Of a stretch of 64,000 bases of DNA, positions 7,524-18,305 are shown one piece after another. Origin of the DNA: AC-32 sp963736055. Lineage in GTDB: Bacteria; Actinomycetota; Thermoleophilia; Gaiellales; Gaiellaceae. Position 1 is the stretch's first letter; each line of letters starts with the position of its first letter. The notes under the pieces are model-generated. The model was given only the letters and a program-made list of their open reading frames with translations, did no database searches and was not told where the DNA came from. The position numbers and the translations under genes are program-made. The DNA is taken from the NCBI GenBank assembly GCA_963736055.1, contig CAVTNM010000008.1, positions 186,001 through 250,000 on the forward strand. The letters are read 5' to 3'.

Positions 7524-8678
7524 TTAAAGCTGCAGGTAGCGATCGACGAGGTTGTGCTCCTGCAGCCTCCTGAGGCCCTCTCGGATCTCGCGGGCTCGAA
7601 CCGTGCCAACCCCTTCGACCGCCTCCAGCTCGCGCTGAGAGGCGCGCACGATCCCCTCCAGGCCATCGAGGTTGGCCACCACCCGCTTGACGACCCCGTC
7701 CGGGACCCGTGGGATGTGGGAGAGCACCCGGTAGCCGCGTGGAGCGACCGAGTGGTCGAGCGGATTCGTCGTGGCGGGATAGCCGAGCACCGCCAGGAGC
7801 TCGAACTCGAGCAATTGGTCGTAAGGGAGCGCCGCGAGCGCATGGAGCCCCTCGGCAGTGCGGTCGGGGCCGCCTTCGGCGTGGTAGTCGTAGACGAGCG
7901 CCGCCTTCTCGCCGGGTACGTCGGCGACGAGCTCCTCCAGCTGCATCCTGATCAGCCGGCCCTCCTCGCCCAGCTCGACGCAGGCGCGCTCGATCTCCTC
8001 GGCCATCCGCGTCGTCAGCTCCGCCCGCTGGAGGGTGACGAGCACGTCGTCGAGCATGACGGCGTTCTGGAACTCGAGCGCGGTCAGGCGGGTCACGACC
8101 TGCTCGAGCCGGGCGCGATATGTCTCGAGCGTCGACAGCGCCTGGTTGGTCTTTCCGAGCACGTCTGCGATGGGCTCCAGCTGGTAGCGGCTGTGCCCGA
8201 CGAACACGGTCACCGTCTCGCGCTGCTGCGAGATCGAGATCACCAGGGCGTCGGTCTGCTTGGCGACCCGCTCGGCGGTGCGATGCCGGGTGCCCGTCTC
8301 GGCCGAGGGAATTGTCGGATCCGGCATCAGCTGCACGTTCGCGTGCGAGAGCTTCGTCACCGTCGAGTTGACGATGATCGCCCCGTCCATCTTGGCCACC
8401 TCGTAGAGCAGCTGGGGCCTGAACGGCACGTCGAGCTTGATCCCGCCGGAGAAGAGGAACGAGAGCTCGTTCGGCTCGCCGATCACGATCAGCGCGCCCT
8501 CGGACGAGCGGATGATGTCGTCGATCGCGGACCGCAGCTCGGTGCCCGGCGCGATGCGGCCTACGGCGGCGAGGATCTTCGAGTCGAGGCGCGGGTCGTG
8601 CTGGGTGGGCTGGCGCACGATGCCGAGCGGCGGTGGGATCCGCTGGTCGGCCCTATCCTGCCTCGGCTCGCTCTGCAT
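7524..8678 (-). CDS. disA: DNA integrity scanning diadenylate cyclase
   Basis: Makes cyclic di-AMP from two ATP and couples this to DNA branch recognition. The N-terminal DAC domain has the catalytic motifs KMDGAIIV (DGA) and GTRHRTAERVA (RHR). A linker helix bundle follows, then a C-terminal RuvA-like helix-hairpin-helix region (ELEAVEGVGTVRAREIREG). The 384 aa length includes a basic N-terminal extension of about 25 residues before the usual start. The gene overlaps the end of radA by 26 bp; the radA-disA pair is conserved in actinobacteria and firmicutes. No obvious c-di-AMP riboswitch was found in the window. Confidence 0.97.
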   Translation of the reverse strand: MQSEPRQDRADQRIPPPLGIVRQPTQHDPRLDSKILAAVGRIAPGTELRSAIDDIIRSSEGALIVIGEPNELSFLFSGGIKLDVPFRPQLLYEVAKMDGAIIVNSTVTKLSHANVQLMPDPTIPSAETGTRHRTAERVAKQTDALVISISQQRETVTVFVGHSRYQLEPIADVLGKTNQALSTLETYRARLEQVVTRLTALEFQNAVMLDDVLVTLQRAELTTRMAEEIERACVELGEEGRLIRMQLEELVADVPGEKAALVYDYHAEGGPDRTAEGLHALAALPYDQLLEFELLAVLGYPATTNPLDHSVAPRGYRVLSHIPRVPDGVVKRVVANLDGLEGIVRASQRELEAVEGVGTVRAREIREGLRRLQEHNLVDRYLQL

Positions 8679-9999
8679 CGATCGCCGCCTTCGCTGCGTC
8701 CCTCAGGGTCTCGGCTTCGAGAATGCGTAGTTTGCCACGAGCTGCGGTGCCGGCCGGGGCGACCGCCGCGGAGAGCCCGAGCTTCGCGCACTCCTCCAGT
8801 CGCCGGTCGGCCTGCGTGGCGGCTCGGAGGCGTCCCGTGAGCCCGATCTCGCCGAACGCGGCGATGCCCGGCTTGACCGGCGAGCCCTTGGCGGCGGAGA
8901 CGATCGCGAGCGCGATCGCCAGGTCGGCTCCCGGCTCGTCGATGCGCACCCCGCCGGCGACGTTGACGAACACGTCGGCCTGACCGAGCCCGACTCCGGC
9001 GTGACGCGAGAGCACGGCCACGATCATCGCGAGCCTCTTGGGGTCGACGCCGGTGCCGACCCGCCTCGGCATGGCCAGGTCGGTCGGTGCGACCAGTGCC
9101 TGGATCTCGAGCAGCAACGGCCGCGAGCCTTCGAGCGCGCAGGCGACCGCGGCTCCGATCTCGCCCGCGACCGTCCGGCCGAAGAGCTCCGACGGCTCGG
9201 GCACCCCGACCAGGCCGGTTCCGGTCATCTCGAACACCGCGAGCTCGTTGGTGGAGCCGAATCGGTTCTTCGATGCGCGCAGCACCCGGTGCTCGTGGTA
9301 GCGGTCGCCCTCGAACTGGAGCACGCAGTCGACCAGATGCTCCAGCACGCGCGGGCCTGCGACGGCTCCGTCCTTCGTCACGTGGCCGACGAGGATCGTG
9401 GCGACCCCGGCTTCCTTGGCCACGCGCAGGAGCCGCGCGGCCGCCTCGCGCACCTGGCCGACCGATCCCGGAGCGGACCCGAGCTCCGACGAGTAGAGCG
9501 TCTGCACCGAGTCGATCACGCAGACCGCCGGCCGCTCTTCCTCGAGGGTCGCGCAGACGGTCTCGAGCTCCGTCTCCGCCAGGATCTCGACCTCGTCCGC
9601 TCCTCCGAGGCGCGCTGCCCGAAGCTTCACCTGCGCCACGGACTCCTCGCCGGTGACGAGCAGCGCCCGGCGGTCGCGCGACATCGCCGCGAGCGCGCTC
9701 AGCAGGAGCGTGGACTTGCCCACCCCCGGCTCGCCCCCGACCAGGACCAGGGAGGCCGGGACGAGCCCGCCGCCGAGCACGCGGTCGAGCTCGGCCACTC
9801 CGGTGGGGAGCCGCTTCGACTCCTCCGCCTTGACGTCGACGAGCCGCAGCGTCGGCTTGGCGGCGCGTGATTCCGGGCCGGAGGCGGTGGCCTCCTCGAC
9901 GAGCGTCCCGAACTCGCCGCAGGACGGGCACTTGCCGAACCAGCGGCCGGCCGAATAGCCGCAGTCGGTGCACGCGAATTGGGTCGCGGTCTTCGCCAC
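8653..9999 (-). CDS. radA: DNA repair protein RadA
   Basis: RecA-like ATPase that promotes branch migration during homologous recombination. Zinc finger CTDCGYSAGRWFGKCPSC at the N-terminus, Walker A GGEPGVGKST, the RadA-specific KNRFG motif (SKNRFGSTNE), and a C-terminal Lon-like domain (GGVRIDEPGADLAIALA). I chose GTG 9997-9999, which sits right before the zinc finger and gives 448 aa, the usual size. The longer frame upstream has no family similarity. RadA and DisA interact physically in Bacillus, consistent with this overlapping gene pair. Confidence 0.96.
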   Translation of the reverse strand: MAKTATQFACTDCGYSAGRWFGKCPSCGEFGTLVEEATASGPESRAAKPTLRLVDVKAEESKRLPTGVAELDRVLGGGLVPASLVLVGGEPGVGKSTLLLSALAAMSRDRRALLVTGEESVAQVKLRAARLGGADEVEILAETELETVCATLEEERPAVCVIDSVQTLYSSELGSAPGSVGQVREAAARLLRVAKEAGVATILVGHVTKDGAVAGPRVLEHLVDCVLQFEGDRYHEHRVLRASKNRFGSTNELAVFEMTGTGLVGVPEPSELFGRTVAGEIGAAVACALEGSRPLLLEIQALVAPTDLAMPRRVGTGVDPKRLAMIVAVLSRHAGVGLGQADVFVNVAGGVRIDEPGADLAIALAIVSAAKGSPVKPGIAAFGEIGLTGRLRAATQADRRLEECAKLGLSAAVAPAGTAARGKLRILEAETLRDAAKAAIDAERAEAG

Positions 10000-10070
10000 T
10001 AGTGCCCCGTCCTGCAATGCCGCTGAGCGTCTGGGTCGCGAGCACCAAGCCAGAGTTCGCACTTGACCGC

Positions 10071-10092
10071 AGCAAGGCTGCGCTGCCTTGCT
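10071..10092. terminator. Hairpin upstream of radA
   Basis: Perfect 8 bp inverted repeat AGCAAGGC - TGCGCT - GCCTTGCT in the 223 bp gap between the propeller gene and radA. It could end the propeller transcript or lie in the radA leader. There is no T-tract. The rest of the gap (10000-10222) shows no ORF or RNA gene that I can support. Confidence 0.35.
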
Positions 10093-10222
10093 AAGGGCAA
10101 GGGCGGGCTCCGGCGCCGCGTGATCGCGGGCCAGAAGCCGGCATGTATTGCTGGATGGGGCACTGGGTCATCCTAGGAACGCCCGCGGACGAGGACCGTG
10201 ACGAGTCCGTGTCGATTTCGTG

Positions 10223-11179
10223 TCAATGCCGCGCCACGACGATGCACGCGTCGTGGGAGGAGCGGGCGACCGTCTTGCGCCACACGACCCGGGCCCGGCG
10301 GTCGAGGACACAGAGCGTGCCGCTCCCGAGACCCGGCGTGACCACCCAGCCGTACGCCTGCTGGACGTTGTAGGAATCGTCGGGGACGGCAGTTCTGCTC
10401 ACCGGGCTCCCGTCGGCCAGGTGGACGCGAAGCGTGCCGCTCTCGCCGCTCGCGACGTAGACGCGCCGGCCGAGGAAGGTGAAGTGCTGCGGGGGCTTGT
10501 CGGCCGAGAGCCGCTGCAGGAGCTTGCCGCTCCGAGCCCGGTAGACCGCGAGCTCGTTCCGATCGCCGGAGCTGACCCAGACACGCTTCCCGTCCGGCGC
10601 CCAGCCGACGTCGTGCGCGAGGAACGGCGGCCTGAAGCGCCGCACGAGCCGCGGCCGGGCGCGGCTCGCAAGATCGACGACCGCGACCTGCTCGGCCTTC
10701 GCCCCGAGCGCGATCCAGAGCCTGTGGCCGCCTGGGTCGATGGTGATGTGGCGGGCGAGCGCCCCGACGCGCTCGCGTCCGAGGACGCGCCCTCGCAGAA
10801 CGTCCAGGGCAACGACCTCGCCGCGCTTGGCGTCGGTCACGTAGGCGTGGCGCCCGTCGGGATGGCCGGCGGTGTACCGCGGCTCGCCGAAGCCGTGCAG
10901 CACGTGCTCGACGGCGAGGGTCGACCCGCGCACGAGCGTCAGCGCGCCGAGCTCCGAGTGCGCGACCACCGCCATCGGCCCGACAGCCTCGATGCTGCGC
11001 GGCTTCGGGAGTGTCCGAACGTAGCGGTGCACACGACCCGACGCGAGCGCGACGGCGACCAGTCGGGCTTCCTCGTCGGCGGTGACGAGAGCGACCTCGA
11101 GACCCGAGCCGACGCGTGCCAGCGCCCGTGGCGCGACCACGAGCGAGGCGGCTGCCGCGATGAAGGCCCGCCGATCCAT
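10223..11179 (-). CDS. Exported YncE/YVTN-type beta-propeller protein
   Basis: A 318 aa protein starting at ATG 11177-11179. The N-terminus MDRRAFIAAAASLVVA has paired arginines before a hydrophobic core, so export by Sec or Tat is likely. The rest is a series of about seven WD/YVTN-like strands with motifs such as DGRHAYVTDAKRGEV, GGHRLWIALGAK and DGKRVWVSSGDRNEL, typical of a seven-bladed propeller. No catalytic motif is seen. Role unknown; such propellers often bind partners or ligands outside the membrane. It follows the EamA gene by 10 bp and may share its transcript. Confidence 0.8.
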   Translation of the reverse strand: MDRRAFIAAAASLVVAPRALARVGSGLEVALVTADEEARLVAVALASGRVHRYVRTLPKPRSIEAVGPMAVVAHSELGALTLVRGSTLAVEHVLHGFGEPRYTAGHPDGRHAYVTDAKRGEVVALDVLRGRVLGRERVGALARHITIDPGGHRLWIALGAKAEQVAVVDLASRARPRLVRRFRPPFLAHDVGWAPDGKRVWVSSGDRNELAVYRARSGKLLQRLSADKPPQHFTFLGRRVYVASGESGTLRVHLADGSPVSRTAVPDDSYNVQQAYGWVVTPGLGSGTLCVLDRRARVVWRKTVARSSHDACIVVARH

Positions 11180-11189
11180 CTGCCCGCAA

Positions 11190-12135
11190 CTACGAGCCCA
11201 GCGACTCCTGGGGTCCCGCTGCGGCAACGTACCCCGGCTCGGGCGCGGGACGGCGGGCGCGACGACCGGCGGAGACGATCAGCAGGCCGCAGACGACGAG
11301 CCCGACTCCCACGAGCTGAAGCGCCGAGGGCGATTCGCTCAGGATCGCCCAGGCGAACAGAACCGTGAGGACGGGCTGGAAGGTCAGCAAGACCGAGGTC
11401 AGTGCGGCCGGCAGGCGCGGCAGCGTGATCGAGATCAGCAGCCAGCCGACGACCTGCGAGCTCAGCGCCAGCAGCACGAGATAGCCCTGCGCCGCCCAGT
11501 CCGGTGTCCAGTCGAGGTTCCCGATCACGAGCCCGATCGCGATGCATCCGAGCGCTGCGGCCAGCGTCGCGTCGAAGAGCGGCCCCGCCGGCCGGCGCGT
11601 GTCGCGGTTTCCCTCGCGCAGGACGAGCAGGAAGACGGCGTAGGAGACGGCGGTCAGGATCCCGTAGGCGACGCCGAGCCCCGGGTTCCGGCCGTACGCG
11701 TCGCTCTCGAGCGCGCCCGAGATGAGGATGACGCCGAAGAGCGCGACCGGAATCGCCGCCAGCGACCGGTTCGACGGGACGCTCGCTGAGAAGCGCCCAG
11801 GCGAGCAGGCCGACCAGGACGACCTGCAGGTTGCCGAGCACCGTCGCGAGGCCGGCGCCGACCTCCTCGATGCCCTGGTGCCAGGCGATCAGGTCGACCG
11901 CGAAGAAGAGACCGGCGAGCCAGGCCAGCCTGCGCTGCTTGATCGGCCTCGGCCCGTAACGCCGGTCCTCCCAGCGCGCGAGCAGCCAGAGCAGCGGTAG
12001 CGCGTACAGGCAGCGGAAGACCGCGCCCGTCGAGGGCGAGACATCCGCGGCCCTGAAGAGGATCCCGGAGAACGCGATCGCGACGGCACCGGTGAGCGCG
12101 GCCACGATCGGCCGGTTGTGAAGCCTGGAAGGCAC
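11190..12135 (-). pseudogene. EamA/DMT-family transporter with one frameshift
   Basis: Ten-helix drug/metabolite transporter of the EamA family. The first frame (GTG 12133-12135) covers the first four helices, ending in LLAWALLSERP. The second frame carries the remaining helices (VALFGVILISGALES, then LVLLALSSQVVGWLL and LTFQPVLTVLFAWAILSE), ending at 11190. The frames meet near 11767-11782, where one extra base separates LLSERP from the SLAAIPVALFG helix. The two EamA repeats are otherwise intact, so this is either a very recent pseudogene or a sequence error. Substrate unknown. Confidence 0.82.
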
Positions 12136-12186
12136 CTAGGCGCAGGCTAGCGGGGCGCGGTCGGGACTCACGTCCCGCCGGGCTGC

Positions 12187-14712
<2,526 letters not shown>

Positions 14713-14754
14713 TCGCTTCCTTCCCCCGCGGTCCGCGGAATTGCTGAGGCGCCC

Positions 14755-14794
14755 ATCGTAGCGAACAGGTCGGGGGCGGGCGCATCCCCCGACC
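14755..14794 (-). promoter_or_regulatory. Candidate clpC promoter with an overlapping dyad
   Basis: Minus-strand TACGAT at 14755-14760 is a plausible -10 element 43 bases before the clpC start. The region where a -35 would lie is occupied by a perfect 9 bp inverted repeat, GGTCGGGGG (14768-14776) and CCCCCGACC (14786-14794), spaced by 9 bases. This geometry suits an operator for a dimeric repressor. It does not match CIRCE or the direct-repeat CtsR box. Confidence 0.45.
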
Positions 14795-14852
14795 GAGCGT
14801 TCGACACCGGTATCTTTTTGCCTCCAAATCGCGTTAAATAGGCGATTAGGGG

Positions 14853-15005
14853 ATGGGTCCGAGGCTTGCTTCGCTGTTGCTCTTCATGGCCGGCTACGTG
14901 GCTTTGGCCTCGCTTGGTCCGCTCGTGGCAGCCGGACCGGCGCTCACGAGCTTCGTGGCGGCCACCCTGCTGCTGACGCGGGAACGCGCGCCGGCGCGCA
15001 TCTAG
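14853..15005 (+). CDS. Possible 50 aa membrane peptide
   Basis: Small ORF divergent from clpC, ATG 14853 to TAG 15003-15005. The peptide begins MGPRLASLLLFMAGYVALA and is nearly all hydrophobic until a basic tail (TRERAPARI), consistent with one or two membrane helices. The upstream TTAGGGG is too close to the ATG to be a good ribosome site. It is the only coding candidate in the 470 bp gap between clpC and the DUF5666 gene. Coding status is uncertain. Confidence 0.35.
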   Translation: MGPRLASLLLFMAGYVALASLGPLVAAGPALTSFVAATLLLTRERAPARI

Positions 15006-15131
15006 GAGGACTTGGCGGAACGTCGCTCGTCGCCGGGGTGCGATGGTCGTTCCGAGGCAAGGACGCAGGGAGCGTTCGTACCTGGAAGGTACGGGCGCGA
15101 CGAGGACGCCGCCTCGGAGCGCATCTAGGAG
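14996..15131. repeat. Spacer bracketed by a 13 nt direct repeat
   Basis: GCGCATCTAGGAG occurs at 14996-15008 and again at 15119-15131, bracketing about 110 bp of non-coding DNA. Inside are a short hairpin CGTACC-TGGAA-GGTACG (15077-15093) and a copy of the dispersed CTAGGAGG element. The layout resembles a small inserted element with duplicated ends, but no transposase or terminal inverted repeat is seen. Confidence 0.4.
15002..15038 (+). repeat. Dispersed CTAGGAGG repeat, copy A
   Basis: 37 nt element beginning CTAGGAGGACTTGGCGGAAC and ending CGCTCGTCGCCGGGG. It matches copy B at 25552-25587 except for one gap and four substitutions. In both places the element begins at the TAG stop codon of the preceding ORF. 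Confidence 0.6.
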
Positions 15132-15134
15132 AGG

Positions 15135-15170
15135 GAGCCGGCCGCTCCGGGCGGCGGAGCGTGCCGGCTC
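15135..15170. terminator. Strong hairpin after the DUF5666 gene
   Basis: Near-perfect 15 bp stem: GAGCCGGC (15135-15142) with GCCGGCTC (15163-15170), and inner CGCTCCG/CGGAGCG around a GGCGG loop, interrupted only by one unpaired T at 15162. It lies 12 bp beyond the stop of the minus-strand gene 15183-16580 and is its likely terminator, although there is no U-tract. Confidence 0.55.
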
Positions 15171-15182
15171 GATCTGCCGAGC

Positions 15183-16580
15183 TCAGACGAGCTCGTACTG
15201 GGCGGAGTCCGACTTCAGGAGCTTGAGCCGGAAGGCGCCTTCGACGTACGTGCACTTCATCGTCACCTGGTCGCCGACGTTGAACCCGCTCAGGTCGGCG
15301 CCCGGGGCGACCGCGCAGGAGACGGGGTCGGGATGGCCGTCCGCGTCGATGCTGACGTGGTCGCCGTCGACCTCGAGGAGCTGGCCCTCGAGGACGAACC
15401 AGGACATTCCGCCGGGGCCGATCGAGGCGTTGGCCGAGACGAGCGCCTTGAGGACCGGACCGCCGTCCTTCTTCCAGCAGTACATCTTCACGCCGTCGCC
15501 GACGGCGAACCCGAGCAGGTCGATGCCCTCGGGGACCGCGCAGGTGACCGGGTCCTCCTGGCCGTCAACGGCAACGCCGACATGGTCCGGCGCGAGCTCG
15601 GAGATCGTGCCTTCGACGGAGAAGTAGTCGGCGGGCGGCGGATCGACCTTCTTCTTGAGCTGGAGGAGGACGAAGTGGCCGTCCCCGTACTTGCAGGACA
15701 TGTAGACGCGCTGGCCGACCTCGAAGCCCGAGAGGTCGAAGCCGTCGGGGACGCCGCAGCGCACGGGCTTGGGCCGGTGCTCGACCGTGACCGCGACCGC
15801 CTCGTCGGTGACCGCGGCGAGCGTGCCGACGACCGCGAACTCACCCTTGGACATGCCGCCGTCGCCGTCGTCGTTGTCGTTGTCGTCCTCGTTCTCGGCC
15901 TTCACGAGCGTGAAGGCACCGCCCTCGCCGATCGATACGACCAGAGCGATCTCGTCGCCGGCCTCGAACGCCGGGACGTCCATACCCTCGGGAACGCTGA
16001 CGAGCACGCGGCCGCGGTGGACGACGGCGAGCTCGATCACCCCGTCCTCGGTGGTGTCGAGGTAGATGCCCTCGAGGACGAGCTGGTCGGCGTGGCCGAC
16101 CTCGTCGATGTCGCCCTGGCGGGCCTCGAGGCCGCCGTGCTTGACCCTGGCGTCGCAGTCGACCTCGTCTCCGGGCTGGAGCCCGGCGTCCTCCGACGCG
16201 CCGGCCTTCCCGCGGACGCGGAGCGCGAAGATGCTTCCGCCCGCGGAGAGCACGAGCCGCGCGCCGAGCTTGCTGACGACGGTGCCGTGCACGTGGACGT
16301 GCCGTGCCTTGCCGAGGCGCCTGACGGCGCTCGCGGAGAACGTGCTGTCAGGGAGTTGCGCCGCGCGGACCGCGACGAGACGACCGACAGAGACGCGCTT
16401 GAATCCGGCCCGGACGCGGACGGTACGGACCGTGCCGTTCCTGGACGCGGTGACGAGAGCCTTGCGAGCGGAATCCTTGGCGATCACGACGCCGTGGAAG
16501 GTCGCGGCCCCGGCGGTGGCCGGGAGGGCGACGGCGATCGCTGCGACGGCTGCTGCGAGGAGCAGAGCGAATCGTTTCAT
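15183..16580 (-). CDS. Secreted multi-domain DUF5666-like protein
   Basis: A 465 aa exported protein. Start is ATG 16578-16580 with AAAAGGAGG eleven bases upstream. The signal peptide is MKRFALLLAAAVAAIAVALP ending near GAATF. The mature part is a chain of small beta-barrel modules of DUF5666/OB type. The last three are clear tandem copies sharing the pattern PV.C.VP.G.DL.GF.VG..V.M.C: RCGVPDGFDLSGFEVG, TCAVPEGIDLLGFAVG and SCAVAPGADLSGFNVG, each with two cysteines that could pair. An acidic run (EDDNDNDDGDGG) separates the first half from the triplet. Function unknown; extracellular binding or structural role is likely. Confidence 0.8.
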   Translation of the reverse strand: MKRFALLLAAAVAAIAVALPATAGAATFHGVVIAKDSARKALVTASRNGTVRTVRVRAGFKRVSVGRLVAVRAAQLPDSTFSASAVRRLGKARHVHVHGTVVSKLGARLVLSAGGSIFALRVRGKAGASEDAGLQPGDEVDCDARVKHGGLEARQGDIDEVGHADQLVLEGIYLDTTEDGVIELAVVHRGRVLVSVPEGMDVPAFEAGDEIALVVSIGEGGAFTLVKAENEDDNDNDDGDGGMSKGEFAVVGTLAAVTDEAVAVTVEHRPKPVRCGVPDGFDLSGFEVGQRVYMSCKYGDGHFVLLQLKKKVDPPPADYFSVEGTISELAPDHVGVAVDGQEDPVTCAVPEGIDLLGFAVGDGVKMYCWKKDGGPVLKALVSANASIGPGGMSWFVLEGQLLEVDGDHVSIDADGHPDPVSCAVAPGADLSGFNVGDQVTMKCTYVEGAFRLKLLKSDSAQYELV

Positions 16581-16607
16581 CGCGGTGTGTGCCTCCTTTT
16601 CGACCGA

Positions 16608-16642
16608 CGAGCCGGCCGAAGGGTGCGCCCGCGGCCGGCTCG
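16608..16642. promoter_or_regulatory. Leader hairpin of the DUF5666 gene
   Basis: Perfect 10 bp inverted repeat CGAGCCGGCC (16608-16617) and GGCCGGCTCG (16633-16642), 27 bases upstream of the start and just before the AAAAGGAGG ribosome site. Its core GAGCCGGC is the same as the arm of the 3' hairpin at 15135-15170. It may be a leader structure, or the terminator of a lost upstream transcript. The remainder of 16643-16783 holds only a short palindrome GCCTCCGGAGGC. Confidence 0.4.
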
Positions 16643-16783
16643 ACGGTAAGACGTTCAGGTCGGAGCGGCCGAGCGGCAACCGCACTCCTGCTCACGTCGT
16701 CAATCGGCCTCCGGAGGCGAAGGCTTGCGCGGAATCCCTCCTACGAGACCACCGCGAACGAGGGATCGGCGCCGGGCCGGAGG

Positions 16784-18277
16784 CTATTCGGCCTGGGAGA
16801 AGTACCGCCGCACGGCCCAGACGGTCATCAGGAGGATCTTGACGTCGAGCCAGAGCGACCAGTTCTCGATGTAGTAGTTGTCCCACTCGACCCGGTCGCT
16901 CAGCGAGGTCTTGCCGCGCAGCCCGTTCACCTGCGACCACCCGGTGATCCCCGACTTGACCCGGTGGCGGTCGCCGTAGCGGTAGACGCTCTCTTCGAAG
17001 AGGCGCACGTAGTGGCTGCGCTCCGGCCGCGGCCCCACGACCGACATGTCGCCGACCAGCACGTTGAAGAGCTGCGGGAGCTCGTCGATCGAGAGCGCGC
17101 GCAGGAAGCGTCCGATCCGGGTCGTGCGGTCCGGCGTGTTCGCGACCGTCAAGGCCGCCCCGCCCAGCTGCTGGTGTGCCCAGTCGGCATCGGCTTCGCC
17201 GTCGCTCGGCGTGCCGTTCATCGTGCGCAGCTTGAGCATGTCGAACTCGCGCCCGTCGAGACCCACGCGGCGCTGGCGGAACAGCACCGGCGAGCCGACA
17301 GTGAGCCGGATCGCGAGAGCCGCCGCTCCGAGCACCGGGAGGGTGAGGAGGAGGAGAACGGCGGCGACGGCGCGATCGGAGAGGTACTTGACCGCAAACT
17401 GCCAACCCTTGGGGTTCGTGCGCCGCGTCGAGAGCAGCGGGAGGCCGCCGATGTGGTCGACCTCGAGACGCTGGGTGACGCTCTCGAAGAGCCGTGGAAC
17501 GAGCGAGACGCCCACTCCGAGCTCCTCGCAGCGCTGCACCTCGCGCAGGAGGACCTCGCTCGGGGCCGTCGAGAACGTGACCACCACGTGCTCGACGCCG
17601 TGCTGCTCGATCAACCGCTCCAGGTCCCAGCTGGCGCCGAGCACCGGCGCCGGGAGGCTCTGCTCGTCGATCGGCTCCTTGTCGATGAAGCCGACGGGCT
17701 TGAGCCCGAGCTCAGGGTGGTCGAGGAGGCGGGTCGCCGTGAGTCGCCCGACGTGGCCGGCGCCGACGATCAGCGTCGGCTTGGCGAGCTCGCCGTCACG
17801 CCGTCCCCTCACCTGCGCCCAGTCGAGAGCGACACGCCCGGCACCCACATACACCGCGCTGAAGGCGAGCAGCCGGAGCGACTGCGAGGCCAGGTCGTCC
17901 ACCTCTCCGGGGAACAGGATCCTGAGCGCCAGCACGCTCACCGACGCGAGCGCTGTCGCGGCCACGACCGCGCGCACGTCGTCGAGCGCCGAGACCCGCA
18001 GGCGCCACTTGTACATCCCGCGCAAGCGCAGGAACAGAATCACCAGCCCGCCGTAGACGGCGAGCCAGACCGGCGAGAGCCGCAGGATTCCCGCATCGCC
18101 CGCGCCGAGCTGAGCTGCGGTCGCGGCCGCAGCGAGCATCCCGGCGTCGAGCGCCAGGGCCAGCACGCCCCAGGAAACCAGGCCATGCAGCCGCCGTAGC
18201 CCCAGCTCTTCGGAGCGCTCGAGCTCGAGCGACTCCAGCGCCGGGAGTACGTCAGCGTTCAGCGATCGGGTCGCCAT
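16784..18277 (-). CDS. Polyprenyl-phosphate sugar-1-phosphate transferase
   Basis: Initiating transferase of the polysaccharide cluster, WbaP/WcaJ-like. It attaches a sugar-1-phosphate to undecaprenyl phosphate at the inner membrane face. The 497 aa protein has four to five N-terminal membrane helices, a CoA/NAD-binding-like domain (LIVGAGHVGRLTATRLL), another helix before the catalytic part, and the C-terminal catalytic domain with GSPVLFRQRRVG, FDMLKLRTM, SIDELPQLFNVLVGDMS and VGPRPERSHYV. The order and size match the long-form family. It is separated from the plus-strand cluster genes by the LPFTG gene, which lies upstream on the same strand. Confidence 0.93.
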   Translation of the reverse strand: MATRSLNADVLPALESLELERSEELGLRRLHGLVSWGVLALALDAGMLAAAATAAQLGAGDAGILRLSPVWLAVYGGLVILFLRLRGMYKWRLRVSALDDVRAVVAATALASVSVLALRILFPGEVDDLASQSLRLLAFSAVYVGAGRVALDWAQVRGRRDGELAKPTLIVGAGHVGRLTATRLLDHPELGLKPVGFIDKEPIDEQSLPAPVLGASWDLERLIEQHGVEHVVVTFSTAPSEVLLREVQRCEELGVGVSLVPRLFESVTQRLEVDHIGGLPLLSTRRTNPKGWQFAVKYLSDRAVAAVLLLLTLPVLGAAALAIRLTVGSPVLFRQRRVGLDGREFDMLKLRTMNGTPSDGEADADWAHQQLGGAALTVANTPDRTTRIGRFLRALSIDELPQLFNVLVGDMSVVGPRPERSHYVRLFEESVYRYGDRHRVKSGITGWSQVNGLRGKTSLSDRVEWDNYYIENWSLWLDVKILLMTVWAVRRYFSQAE

Positions 18278-18305
18278 CTCGCCGTCTGTCTAGCTTTGCG
18301 CCGCG

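Noticed and set aside
10000..10062. Longer N-terminus for RadA
   Set aside because: Family proteins start just before the zinc finger; the extra 21 codons look non-coding and GTG 9999 has a nearby ribosome-site-like sequence.
10000..10222. Possible tRNA or attachment-site remnant upstream of radA
   Set aside because: No cloverleaf, anticodon arm or CCA end could be folded; only one 8 bp hairpin was found.
15038..15226. Small plus-strand ORF in the repeat spacer
   Set aside because: Very Arg-rich, runs into the end of the DUF5666 gene and through its terminator hairpin, with no ribosome site.
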